Source: Labia minor (lineage: Eukaryota; Arthropoda; Insecta; Dermaptera; Spongiphoridae). From it: a stretch of 64,000 nucleotides of DNA. Made by a program: the position numbers and the translations under genes. Shown here one piece after another: positions 1 to 10,384 of the stretch (the stretch's first letter is position 1; each line of letters opens with the position of its first letter). The stretch spans positions 61,904,546 to 61,968,545 of the forward strand of contig OY720344.1 in NCBI GenBank assembly GCA_963082975.1. Reading direction: 5' to 3'. The notes beneath the pieces are model-generated. The model did not search any database. It was not told where the DNA came from and worked only from the letters and a program-made list of their open reading frames with translations.

Positions 1-129
1 CTTTTGTTTGTTAAGAAAGTATTTATTTTTTTATTTAGAAATATTCTTTAATATATATTAAAAGTATAAACGAATCTACTACACACAAAACAATAAATAA
101 TATTCTAATTTAATTAGGAGAATTTTTTT

Positions 130-303
130 TTATGGGATCATATCGCTTTCGGGTTCAGAACTATCATCTTCATTTAAAGTTCTTGCATTTTCATTCCTTA
201 CCGTGAAAATTAAAATTTCACTTTGCTTTCTGGCTCTTTTCTGATTATTGCAACTTTTCATATAACGGACGGGTCTGCATTCCAGAAAGATAACTCGTGA
301 TTT
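130..303 (-). other. Possible terminal coding exon (very weak)
   Basis: On the minus strand a 58-codon open stretch follows a TGA and ends at a TAA (130-132). It is rich in Arg/Lys at first and Asp/Glu/Ser near its end. AATAAA-like signals follow at about 25-40, and an AG that could serve as an acceptor lies just upstream. A terminal exon of the gene whose exon lies at 4549-4748 would fit strand and order, but nothing links the two. Open stretches of this length also occur by chance. The product is not recognised. Confidence 0.12.
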
Positions 304-1399
304 TCAGTTAAGCATATGTCCTCTTGTAATTTTTTTTACCAATTTTACAATCTTGATCTGTAATGGTTACTTCAGAATCGATTTATTTTCCCATTTTGAA
401 AATGAAAATTATATCAAATTAAAACCAAATCATTTTATAGGATAGAATCGTGTTATAATAAAACTGTGAGCCATAGTATAGGCAGTTTCTTGTATTGTGA
501 TTGAGCTAGGCGGAGGTAATTATTTTAAATTTATAAAATCGAGATGATTAAAATAGAGGAGAGTTTAGCTGGAATCGAAGAAGAAAGGATTTGTGAGGGA
601 TTTATTTATTGGGAAAACAAACAATGTGGTGGTGAAGATAATATAAAAAAGTCGATTTGGCAGTCGTGGGACTGGCCGACAGAAGTGAAAACTTGTGCGT
701 AAGAAATTTGAAAGCAGACGGAATGCGCACCAGCTTCACGAGAAAAATGAAATTTATATACGTTTATATATATATATAAAATTCATAATTATTTTTTTCA
801 GCAAACTGATTATTATTACAAAAATATTAAAAATACGATGTGTATGAATATATATATATATGTCTGTCTGTCTGTCTGTCTGTCTGTGTGTGTGTCTGTC
901 AAACACACAAAAACTACCCGTCCGATTGCGATGAAACTTTCAGGGATTGTTGTGGGCGTCCCAGGGAAGGTTTTAGTGTAGTTAAATCCAAAATTAATTT
1001 ATCCAAAATTAATTTAAATAGTAATATTTTGGTAAAAGTCTATTTATGGTTACCATGGTTACATTGAAAAATTTACAATAAATAAATAAAAATAATTGGA
1101 AATCTTTTCAACTTATTATTTTGATAAATTTTATTAATATTTTTAATTTTTTTTAAACTGCCAAAAATAACATACCCATAATAATAGTTGTAATAAAAAT
1201 AAAAATATAAATCACAATGTAAGTAAAATATTGAATCGTTTTATTTATATTGTTTCAATTATTGTTTGAATATTTATTAAATTTATATATAGATTAATTT
1301 ACATGTTTAAATGTATATTTAATAAATTTATTTATTGATTCTTAATATTAATAATTCCAATTACTTTCTTGAAATTTTTTTTTATTTAAAAGCATATTC
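304..1399. other. AT-rich intergenic DNA with a TGTC microsatellite
   Basis: No gene is seen. A (TGTC)n run at about 861-887 is followed by sequence with the wording usual in arthropod dispersed repeats (a short run ending in a phrase like GATGAAACTTTCAGGG near 940). This suggests a decayed repeat copy at about 840-1020. The short open frame over it is microsatellite translation, not a gene. Confidence 0.4.
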
Positions 1400-1526
1400 C
1401 AGTGTTAAAAAATTAATTCTGGTACTTTCAGCGATTCTATCAAGCTGAAATTCTATATATAGCAGTTTTATACAATTATTAATCATGTGAAAAATTATCA
1501 AACATATATCTTTATTTTTACGGTCA
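1400..1526 (-). repeat. Dispersed repeat family D, partial copy
   Basis: The reverse complement of this stretch matches the start of the repeats at 14994-15322 and 35161-35498, from the TGACCGTAAAAATAAAG block to the block ending near CACTG. This copy keeps about 125 bases, including a stretch with TATATATAG that is also present at 35260. It runs directly into a (CA)n tract. Confidence 0.7.
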
Positions 1527-1552
1527 CACACACACACACACACACACACACA
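1525..1552 (+). repeat. (CA)14 microsatellite
   Basis: Uninterrupted CA dinucleotide run, directly abutting the family D fragment. Confidence 0.95.
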
Positions 1553-2020
1553 TTTAAAAATTAATTTATTAAAATATATATTATATAATATATTATATAT
1601 AGTATATAATTTAATATATATATATATATATTCTGAAATTAATTTTAAATTATATAAATATATTAGAAATTAATTTAATATAATTTAACACATAATAATA
1701 TATTAAAATATTTTATTTTATATATACATAATTTAGTAATACTGATTATTAATGTAAATATAAATAATAATATTTAATATGGCAAATATGTAAAATTTTG
1801 TAAAGAATGTATCAGAAGGTTAGTGTCTAACATTCTGGCGTATCGCGCATGCGTATATCGGTCGGGTCGGTCGGTCGGGTCGTTTTGGAACGGTCGGTCG
1901 TTTTGGAATCTCACGCGAAATCTATATTTTTTCCCCATCCCGCAAAAGTGCTCAACGCCGCTAAAGAAGTTTTCACTTCAATAAGATGAGATGAAATGAG
2001 CTTAAGATAGATACGGTTGG
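1553..2020. other. AT-rich spacer with a CG-containing patch
   Basis: Mostly A/T with TA runs. The exception is about 1833-1915, which is unusually rich in CpG and holds repeated TCGGTCGG/TCGTTTTGGAA wording. The GGTCGGTCGG core resembles the end motif of family A but without the rest of that repeat. No coding potential is seen. Confidence 0.4.
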
Positions 2021-2082
2021 AGGAATGATTGTTACATCTAAGAACTATTGAGTTCAATAGCACCATAGAGATAGATAACGAA
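2021..2082 (+). repeat. Decayed 3' end of an RTE-type LINE
   Basis: The plus strand reads like the 3' tail at 18520-18580: an AAGAACT..CGAGTTCCATAG-type block, then a CATAGAGATAGATA tail. In better copies that block encodes the last residues (AAAKNFRVP) before the stop. Only about 60 bases are left here and they are heavily mutated. Confidence 0.45.
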
Positions 2083-3440
2083 AAAGATTTGAAAAGCCTA
2101 CAATAAAAGTATTTATAAGAAACAAATAAAAATAAAAACAAAGTACCTAATAGTTTTGGGATAAATGATGAACTTATTATTATTTTAATAAGAAATTGAA
2201 AAATCAGTTTTTAAATTATTTAATCATTTCAAACTTGAAAGAAAGTAAAAAGTGTTTTTTTATTATTGGAAAATTAAAAATTATATAATATATAATTTAA
2301 AAATAGAATGAAAATCAAAATAGGAAAAGAAACTAATTGCGATTATCAACATGAATTAATTGTAATTTGTAATTTTACATACTTTAGTGTTATATAATAC
2401 TAGGAGGGTGTCCTATCAAACATTTTAGATATGAAATACATATGTAAACTGAGCGAACAGCTAATATCAAATAAATATAGAATAAGATGAGTTTGATATT
2501 ATAAGGCGCACGATTTAATAAATTCTCTTTCGTTTAAATATAATCCTCTTTAAAACAATAACCTTTTAATTTCATGCGCTTGAAAATTAAGTAATAAAGT
2601 TAAAACATTGAATAAACGTACATATAGGTATCATATAATTCTCGTTCAACAACTAAAAAAATAAAAAATAAAAAAAAACAACTTTTATGTGTATCTAAAA
2701 TGTTTATCTTTATACTTTACGTTGTTCATTAACTCAATTTTATTATTATTTATTATATACATGTATGTTATACTGCCTCTTTTAATATTATTATTATTAT
2801 TAATATGCTATACCAATTTCAATTGCAAGATTTAATAGGAAATTGATTGGCATAAATTGTAAAATGTTCGCTTGTAGAGTTCTCTCTTTCTCTTTCAATT
2901 TATCCTAAACATATAAAAAAAAAAATTTCAATAGTAAAAAGTAATGACACAAAATCAATTGTGAATTGTATTTTATATTTCGAAGTATGAAAAACCAATT
3001 TAAAAAAAAGAGAAAAAAAAATTGAATTGAATCGCGTAGGCACTCTTATTAAAAACATTTGAATCAGAAAATTATTGTCAATAGTTTTTTATTTGTATAA
3101 TTTTAAAAAAAAATTTAGCTTTTAAATTTGATATTTTAATCTTAACAATTAATTGTTTATCATTTAACTATTCAAATTTTAAATTAACTATTTGATATTA
3201 CATTAGAATTTGAAACAAATAATATCTAGTGGCTAGAAGAAGTTAAAAACAATTTTCATTTTTTAAATTGATATTCATTTAAATAAATAAAATTAAAAAA
3301 CATTAAATCTTAATTTCTATTAAAATATTAAATAAGTTTGACCTAATTTATGAAATAAATTAATATAATTATTTTTAATATGATTTAAATAATTTAAATG
3401 ATATTTAATTAATTAAAAACTTATAATAAATTAAATATTT
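2083..3440. other. AT-rich spacer
   Basis: Nothing supported beyond low-complexity A/T sequence. A weak inverted similarity exists between an AAACATTTTAGAT block near 2418 and its complement near 2692. That could be the ends of an old element, but I could not extend it. Confidence 0.3.
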
Positions 3441-3660
3441 TAATAATCCAGCCAATTGATAAAACATGAACAGTGGCTTCGAATTGAAATAGACATCAAA
3501 TGAATTCTTATTAAATGTTTTATAATGAACATTAATTTATGGTTTATTCAAATTATATAAAAATCCTTAAAAAGTGTCATGCATCAGAATAATTTTGAAT
3601 AAATATGAAAATACATTATATTATTATTTAGATTATCCCAGTATAAAATATAAAAGATAA
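3441..3660. repeat. Unnamed dispersed repeat
   Basis: Bases 3441-3545 match 61088-61200 in the same orientation (same GAATTGAAATAGACATC core). Bases 3625-3660 match 61886-61921 as reverse complement. Two separate local matches to the same distant region suggest a repeat that was rearranged or broken by later insertions. No coding content. Confidence 0.6.
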
Positions 3661-3664
3661 ATAA

Positions 3665-4270
3665 ATAAGTTGACCTGTGGCCAGGTCCGAACCGACCGAC
3701 TGTTTGAAATAAATTAATTTCCAGCTTCAGAAACAATTTCAAATAATTTTAATATATCTATTAATCTAATAAAAAACAGATATGGATACATAAATAATAA
3801 ATATAAATATTCTTAATTTTATTTTATTTATAATATATATGCAAGACCAAGCTGTGGCGTCATGAATGGCTGGATGACGTCATATAATTTTAAATCAAGA
3901 AAAAACTAATAAATATGATTTTTCTCGAGGATAAAACCAATACAAAGTGCATGATTCCTGGTGATATATAAAAAAATCTCCTTTGGTGTGAAAATAACCC
4001 TTTCCCTTCCTATCGTCGATCGCTAATACTACCACTTTCGGTTTTCGGATTTTCACCAAAAGTTGATCAATTCATCCCACTAATGCATTAAGTAAATATT
4101 CCAAATTTCATCAAAATCGGTTGAGCCGTTCAGGCTGTACACAGACATCATGCTAAAAATACTCTTTTCTGTTAAGAAAATGCATGATTCGTGGAGATAT
4201 GTAAAAATCTCCACATGTCAAATTTGGTGTGAAAACAATACCTCCCTTACTATCGTCGGTCGGTAAAAAT
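3665..4270 (+). mobile_element. Family A composite repeat, copy 1
   Basis: About 600 bases shared with 24755-25419 and, inverted, 32233-32901. All start AATAAGTTGACCTGTG and end CGGTCGGTAAAAAT. Inside are an ACCGACCGAC motif near the start with its inverse GTCGGTCGGT at the end, a TGACGTCAT block, a phrase AAAATCGGTTGAGCCGTT, and two related end modules (about 3945-4035 and 4181-4270). The second module holds a perfect 8 bp stem, GTGGAGAT/ATCTCCAC. No ORF. The subterminal inverse motif plus hairpin resembles small Helentron-associated (HINE/DINE-like) elements, which is inference only. This copy lost the microsatellite core seen in copies 2 and 3. Confidence 0.75.
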
Positions 4271-4548
4271 TTCAGTCTTATTTTTTGGCGACTAAGAGGA
4301 CAGGTATTGATCACGCAAGATTAAGATTATTTTATCAATTCTATTGATAATAAACAATTGAATAAATAATCAATAAATAAGCACAAGATTATTTTTAGAT
4401 TGATCTATTATCTATTATATTCATGAAAATAAATGAAAGTAAAATAAATCCCAATTTTAATTAAGTAATCTCATTATGATTTAAAATTTTTCCTAGTATT
4501 ATGCGTAGTGAAATTTCTAAATGAAAAAAAATCCGAATAATGACTTAC

Positions 4549-4748
4549 CAGCACCAGACCATACTAGTTTCTCGTTACTCTCCGTCCAATTGGCAATTGC
4601 AGCAAAGATATCATCGTAACGTGCAGCCAGGACAGATCCAGTGCCATCCGGTGCCGGATGGACTTCGGCGAATATTATATAATAGCGTTGTGAGGTGACT
4701 GCAGGTGCACATGGGGTGGCTGGTCCAAAACTCGTTACATTGATTCGT
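4549..4748 (-). CDS. Probable internal exon of an unidentified host gene
   Basis: On the minus strand a 200-base open stretch is bounded by a T-rich acceptor ending in AG (4750-4749) and a consensus donor GTAAGTCA (4548-4541). The exon starts with the last base of a codon and ends with the first base of another, giving 66 whole codons free of stops. The peptide begins RINVTSFGPATPCAP and contains YYIIFAEVHPAPDGTGS, then ANWTESNEKLVWSG. It has a possible N-glycosylation site (NWT) and alternating hydrophobic residues, as in an extracellular beta-sandwich domain. Base composition is clearly less AT-rich than its surroundings. I do not recognise the family; a fibronectin-III-like domain is a guess. 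Neighbouring exons were not found. It is the best candidate for non-transposon coding sequence in the window. Confidence 0.6.
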
Positions 4749-5705
4749 CTAAAAAAAATAAAAAGATTTAAGAAAAATAACTTATTTACGGGATATGTTT
4801 TTGTTTTGTTTTGTATTTTTTTTTTAAATTCAATCAACAGAACGGAAAATATTGTCAGCTGTATATATTTTTTGTCTTGATAATAAAATTGTTTTCTACC
4901 TTCTTATTCTATTATTTTATTGTCTTTTATTTTTTTCTTAAAGACGAAAGAAATTTAAAAGAATACACCAATTCTTAGAGAAAAATTAGATGGTTGAATT
5001 AGAAATAAATAAATAATTTTAAAGAGATCCCACAATAATACTTAACTTTTAAAATTATTTAATCTTTGTTTTATTTTTGTAGTAAATAAATTAGAAACAA
5101 ATTTGAAATTCCACATTTAAATAAATTTAAAATTTCGTTTGTGAAAATTAAAATTAAGACAAAATAACATGATAATAGTTTTTCATTTTTTACAAATTTA
5201 TAAATATATTTAGATTTTATTTTTTATTTTATTGGATATAATGATCTAAGCCCATATTAGTTAGTATGCCCATTTATTTATTTTTATTTAATAATATATT
5301 AAATTTTTGTTATTTGGATTTGAACCATCATCCTAAAGTCCAGTAGTTAACATTTTACCATTTACATATCTATGTTTTTGATTTTTATTTATTTGTAATA
5401 ATTTAAAAATATTAATTATATTTTATTTTAAAAAGATATATAGCATATTTTTAAAACAATAATTTAAAATCTTAAAATATCAAATGTTAGTAGTACTTTT
5501 TAAATCATTGACCTGCCCTAGTATATATTTCAAGAAATATGGCATAGTGAAATGATGTGTGAATTATTCACCCTGAATAATTTTTTTATATGTTTACATC
5601 AATATATATATATATATAAACAAATCACAAGATCGATAAATCTGTTTATTATTTTTTTTATCAAATGGCTGTTATCTTTTAATCCTTAGTATATATAGGT
5701 TCTAT

Positions 5706-5743
<38 letters not shown>

Positions 5744-6260
5744 TAATATTTATACAATTTTTAATCCACCCTCAGTCACAGATGTATACTAAATCGCTTT
5801 TATTATTTGATTGTTTATAAAAAAATCACGATAATAATTTTTTTTCTATGAAGTATTTTTTTCATAGTTGTTTTGAATAAAGTTAAATAAATATGGATTA
5901 TAACATTTTAAATTTCAATCAATGAATAAATGTATAATTTTTTATATGAACCAAAGTTATATATTGTATTACCTCATTCATTTGTCTTTCGAATACTAAA
6001 CTAAGATTTAAGTCTCATTTTGGCTAAAATTATTTAAATTGTTTATTTTTTAATTAAAATAACTAATGAAACAGGTATCAATAAACATCAAAAATAGGGC
6101 TAAAATTTAAAATATGCTCCAAGTATCTTATTAATATAACTTTGAAAAAATCTGTATTTATAATGTGTTAGGAAATGTTTTATTTGTAAATTGTTATCTA
6201 AAGTTTTATCATTGTTTAAGTAACGCAGAATTCTATTAAATTTTGACAAGATTCTATTCC
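4749..6260. other. AT-rich intron or intergenic DNA with microsatellites
   Basis: Probably intronic if the exon at 4549-4748 is real. Contains TA runs near 5602-5620 and a (TC)n-(AT)n compound run at about 5706-5744. No other gene signal apart from a tRNA-like fragment at 5318-5366. Confidence 0.4.
5318..5366 (-). repeat. tRNA-like fragment (SINE remnant)
   Basis: The minus strand holds a sequence fitting the RNA polymerase III B box (GGTTCAAATCC), preceded by an anticodon-arm-like stretch and a weak A-box-like TGGTAAAATG. The acceptor stem cannot be completed, so this is not a functional tRNA. A remnant of a tRNA-derived SINE is the simplest reading. Confidence 0.4.
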
Positions 6261-6939
6261 AATAATTATTAAGGGAATTTTTATTAAAAGACCACATTGT
6301 TTGTATAAAATTATTTATTAAAATAACTGTACAACGTTTCGACTGCTTATTCTGCAGTCGTTTTCAAGTAAACGTACGCTTGCTCCGATCCAAGTGGACT
6401 GACCCATGATGGGACACGTCACCTCTTATATAGGCAGTGATATTGGCGCCAATTTTTGGCTCCAATTTTCTATAGAAATTAATAATAATCCCAACAATAT
6501 TAATAAAGAGGAAGGATATAGACTTAATATGAAATGTTGGATGAGTAAAATTTGTCAGATTGAATAAAAGATAATTAATCCAGTGTGTATATATCTATAT
6601 ATCTTGATTATAGAAATAATTTACTATCTTTATTATAAAGACATAATGCACTGTCATACTTCTTGATTGTAAACGCTTGCTTTGACAATGGCTGCTGACT
6701 TCATGGTGATATTAAGAATTGGCGGGAGAAAATTGGAGCCAAAAATTGGCGCCAATATTACAGCCTATATAAGAGGTGACGTGTCCCATCATGGGTCAGA
6801 CCGTTTGAATCAGAGCAAGCGTACGGTTACTTGAAAACGACTGCAGAATAAACAGTCAAAACATTGTGCAGTTATTTTAATAAATAATTTTATACAAACA
6901 ATGTGGTCTTTTAATAAAAAAATTCCCTTAATAATTATC
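6261..6939. mobile_element. Inverted-arm element with Penelope-like terminal motif
   Basis: Bases 6261-6471 and 6727-6939 are imperfect inverted repeats of about 210 bases, separated by about 255 bases of unrelated sequence. Read outward, each arm contains a hairpin GACTGC-7 nt-GCAGTC (GACTGT in the right arm) followed in the left arm by GAAACGTTGT, preceded by TTGAAAAC. This wording is typical of Penelope-like element terminal repeats, which often carry hammerhead ribozyme motifs. Here the CTGANGA box is degenerate. No reverse transcriptase or GIY-YIG sequence lies between the arms, so it would be a non-autonomous or fold-back derivative. An unrelated fold-back DNA element is the alternative. 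Confidence 0.5.
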
Positions 6940-8512
6940 AAAATAACCACAAAAGCTTTAATAAATACATTCTATTCTAAATTGGGTAAATATAGAATTT
7001 ATATTCTGTTAGGGATGAAAATTAGAACAAATTTTTTTTATATATTTACAAAAAATGATTAATGAAAGAAGAAGAAAATGGTCTCATGAGAACCATGTAC
7101 TATATATATATATACGTGATTTACAAATTTGATCAGAAAATTTGAAAGTAAAAGATCTACCTCGCTGCGGCGCCCCATAAATGGAATAAGTAATAGTCAA
7201 TATTTGAACAAAGCACTCACATAACCACCCATGATATTATTGATAATTAAATAAGATTTCTAAATTAAAAAGTATAAATATTATTAAAATACAACAGTTG
7301 GATACAAAAATAAATCTAAATGTTTCAGTGAAGTATAATTTACATCTCAAAAATCTAAGAAACCTTTTCTTCATTTCATTAAAAGTACATAGGAAAAAGA
7401 ATATAGAAATCGAAATTTAGATTAATCTAAATCTAGTATCAATAATATTTTCTGACAAATATGAAAAATTTTCAATTTATATTTAGATTCTTCAATTTTA
7501 AAGATTTTTTAAAAGTTTAGATGAATGAAGAACTAAATTTAATTTTAATTTGGTAAATTAAATAATGAAATTTTATTTTTTTTAAATTAGAATCAAATTT
7601 GTTAGTGTTGTTTGTTTTGGAGAATCTCATTTTCCTTTGTATTGTTAATCAAATGATATACCCCACCAACCTGCCTGCTGAATGAGGTAGGTGATATGGA
7701 CAAAGTCCAATTTGCTGACTCTACTTACATCCTGACGATGGAGGCTAATTAATAAAGCCACAAATATTTATCTAGACAATAGATCCAAAGAGAATATATA
7801 TATATATATATAGGGCATTTAATTCCTATATTCCCATTGTGCAAAACCTGATGACCAGCTTAAACGAAATAACATATGTATGAACTCTTATTTGTCTCCA
7901 GGCAACAGACAACAAAGGCGGTAGGGATTATGGTCAGCTATTCATGGGCTTTTAATATTATATATTCCTTTGTTTATCTATGTATCATATATACATATAT
8001 ATACAGATTATAACAACAGTATGGCTTCAATCACAAATATTAACGCCTATTGACAGTATAATTTCATTTGAATTCATTTAATTATAAATTAAAATCATAT
8101 TATATGTAAGCATAAATTTCCATTTATAGAATTTAGAAATGTTTTCTGATGATTTTACACCTTTAATAGAGATTTAGTAAGGATTAATCCAGCATATAGA
8201 TAATCATAATATATAGATTTATTTTAATGGTAATTACAAATAGTATGAATTCAGAATAACCAAAAGCAAATTATCTGCGTATATATAAAATGATTTATAA
8301 AGAGTAATATACGACTATATATTTCTATATGTGTGTATCTATATATACATTATATATAGTGTATAATAGATAAATTAATGTTCTACATATATACGGTTCA
8401 TATATACCTACATATCATTAAATTAATTTTGTTTTTTACTTAAATTATAAAATTATTCTTTGAAACATTTTGAACTGACTACATATTATATATATTTTTA
8501 TATAACTTATAT
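6940..8512. other. AT-rich spacer
   Basis: No supported gene. Several TA runs (about 7100, 7795-7812, 7985-8005, 8330-8400). A somewhat less AT-rich patch at 7660-7760 shows no open frame or splice pattern I can defend. Confidence 0.3.
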
Positions 8513-8870
8513 ATTTTTTTTTTTTTATTTATTTTAATGATTCCGTTTTTCGCCTTTGACCATTTTGGTCTTCAGGCTATACATAATTTAACATATATAC
8601 ATTTTATAACCAAACAAAAAACTACATAAATTTTAATGTACTTTATTGAAGTTATACTTCTTTAGGCGCGTTATGGAAAATTGATGGGGAGTGAAATTTT
8701 AAGATGTGTGACACGAAAAATTAACAGTTTTTTTGTTTTTCCAGAAAAATAAATTTTTATTTGCCTGAAGTAGGATTCGAACCTACCATGTCTCTCTTCG
8801 ACTACGTCATAGCGCTCAAAGCAAGCGAGCGCTCTACCCACTAGGCTATGACGAATCCCCAACATTATTA
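8513..8870 (-). mobile_element. SINE-like element with tRNA-like head
   Basis: Reading the minus strand, a tRNA-like head at about 8863-8765 has an A-box-like segment (TAGCCTAGTGGGTAGAGC) and an exact B box (GGTTCGAATCC) in a perfect five-pair T arm. A body of about 230 bases follows, with GCCTGAAGACCAAAATGG near 8575-8558, and an A-rich tail ends at 8513. Head, body and tail order is that of a SINE. The GAAGACC..GGTC block resembles Penelope-type ends. An unusual 9 bp pairing CGTCATAGC/GCTATGACG encloses the D and anticodon arms but not the T arm. Target duplications were not found. Confidence 0.55.
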
Positions 8871-8999
8871 TCCTATTTTAACCATATATGCCATCCCATG
8901 GATAGATTATTAACAATTTTTTAATTAAACACAAAATATGAAGAATCTTGTTGAATTCTTGATGTCATATCTAATCTAAGGTGTGTAGAAAATTATAAT

Positions 9000-9009
9000 A
9001 ATTCCAAGA

Positions 9010-9042
<33 letters not shown>
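9000..9042 (+). repeat. (TA)n microsatellite
   Basis: About twenty TA units. Flanks are ordinary AT-rich DNA. Confidence 0.9.
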
Positions 9043-9045
<3 letters not shown>

Positions 9046-9548
9046 CAATCTAATACCAGACCAAATAAATAGATAGATAGATTGATGTCAACATTTCGTT
9101 TCATTTGTGTTGTTTCTAATGGACCGCTTGAACATTTCATTTCGAATTATATATGTGTGCTAATAAATTATATTCAGTAGTGATTTAAATTGAATATTTT
9201 GATTGATATTACTTACTATTTGTGAATATTAGTGAAAACAAAAAATGTGCTTATATACTTTTGAGGTTAACTATCCGTATGTATTATTTATTGATATAAA
9301 TTAATTATTTAATATAATTAACACTAAATATTATTAAATTATTAATGTTAAATACTTATTATTATATATTATTATTAATAATATATTATTATATTATTTA
9401 AATTTATATTAAATGTATATATTAAATATATTTTATTATATAAATATATTAATTTTCAATTTTTAATATTAATTATTGATATCTAAGATCAATCTAAGAT
9501 TCTTTTAGTTTAAATTTGATGACTATTAATGGTACTATTCAATTTCAG

Positions 9549-10381
9549 TTCTAGTTTTCAAGATGGGTAAAACAAATGCGGAACACTGTAAAAACTATTA
9601 CAATCGAAAAAAAGCTGCCAAAGAAGCTGAAAAAATTCGACAAGGCTTTTCCGTAGAAAAACCAATAAAAATAAATAACTTCAAAAAAACAGGAGCAGAA
9701 CGTACTCGTGCTTATAGACTGCGAAAAATAATGCTTTCACAAGCAAACGAATCATCCGTGACTGACATTTCATCTATCCCGTCAACTTCAAATTCACGAA
9801 TAAGGACTTTTGAACCATCGTTTCAGTTAGCTACCACCAGTGTTAGTACAAATCGTCCAGATGTCTCAACGGTGTCCAGTACTGGTATTGCTGATCATGA
9901 TGGTGATAATTTACATGATTCATTTTTATCTACTTCAACACACGACAATCGCAACTCTATAATTGTACAAGCTGAGGTGCATATGGCTAATTCTCCTGTG
10001 CTGTATAATCACAGTACAGCAGAAAACTTTTTATTAACAGACATGGAGCAAAACCGACTGCTTCAAGCCCAAGAAACTGATCAGCAATCAGCTGATGCTC
10101 CGAATATACATATTTTATCCACTCAAGACATTGTACGCGATCAGGAGTGTGATTTATTAAATCAAGACATAGTTACGGATCAGGAATTACCTCCACCAGA
10201 CGGACAAGCCATTCATTCCAATTCTCCGGAACAGTTTATTAATACTCCCATTGATGAACAAATTGATGTAGACGTAGATACTTCTTTGCCGTATAGTAAT
10301 TTTCGACGATTAAAAAGAGCTCATCAGGACAATAAAATAATAGAAGGATTGGAAAAGGATAATCAACAAAGTTCAGTTTAA
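9549..10381 (+). CDS. Unidentified 272-residue basic/Ser-rich protein
   Basis: An ATG at 9563 opens 272 codons to a TAA at 10379-10381. A T-rich tract with TTTCAG lies 14 bases before the ATG, so the ORF may begin just after an intron (exon start about 9549). The first 60 residues are basic and hold two related motifs, NAEHCKNYYNRKKAAK and GAERTRAYRLRKIM. The rest is rich in Ser, Thr, Asp, Gln and Asn, as in a disordered tail. The paired AERxRxYRxRK-type motif is found in proteins of several arthropod mobile elements, but I cannot assign a family or function. It ends right beside the 3' end of the opposite-strand LINE. Its codons are less AT-rich than the flanks, which supports real coding history. 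Confidence 0.55.
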
Positions 10382-10384
10382 ATT

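Noticed and set aside
840..1067. 75-residue open frame
   Set aside because: Its start is translation of TA and TGTC microsatellites; no homology or splice context.
2413..2705. Possible TIR pair AAACATTTTAGAT
   Set aside because: Too short and AT-rich to be distinguished from chance; no flanking duplication.
8760..8865. Functional tRNA gene
   Set aside because: A and B boxes exist but acceptor stem and spacing are wrong; body and A-rich tail fit a SINE.
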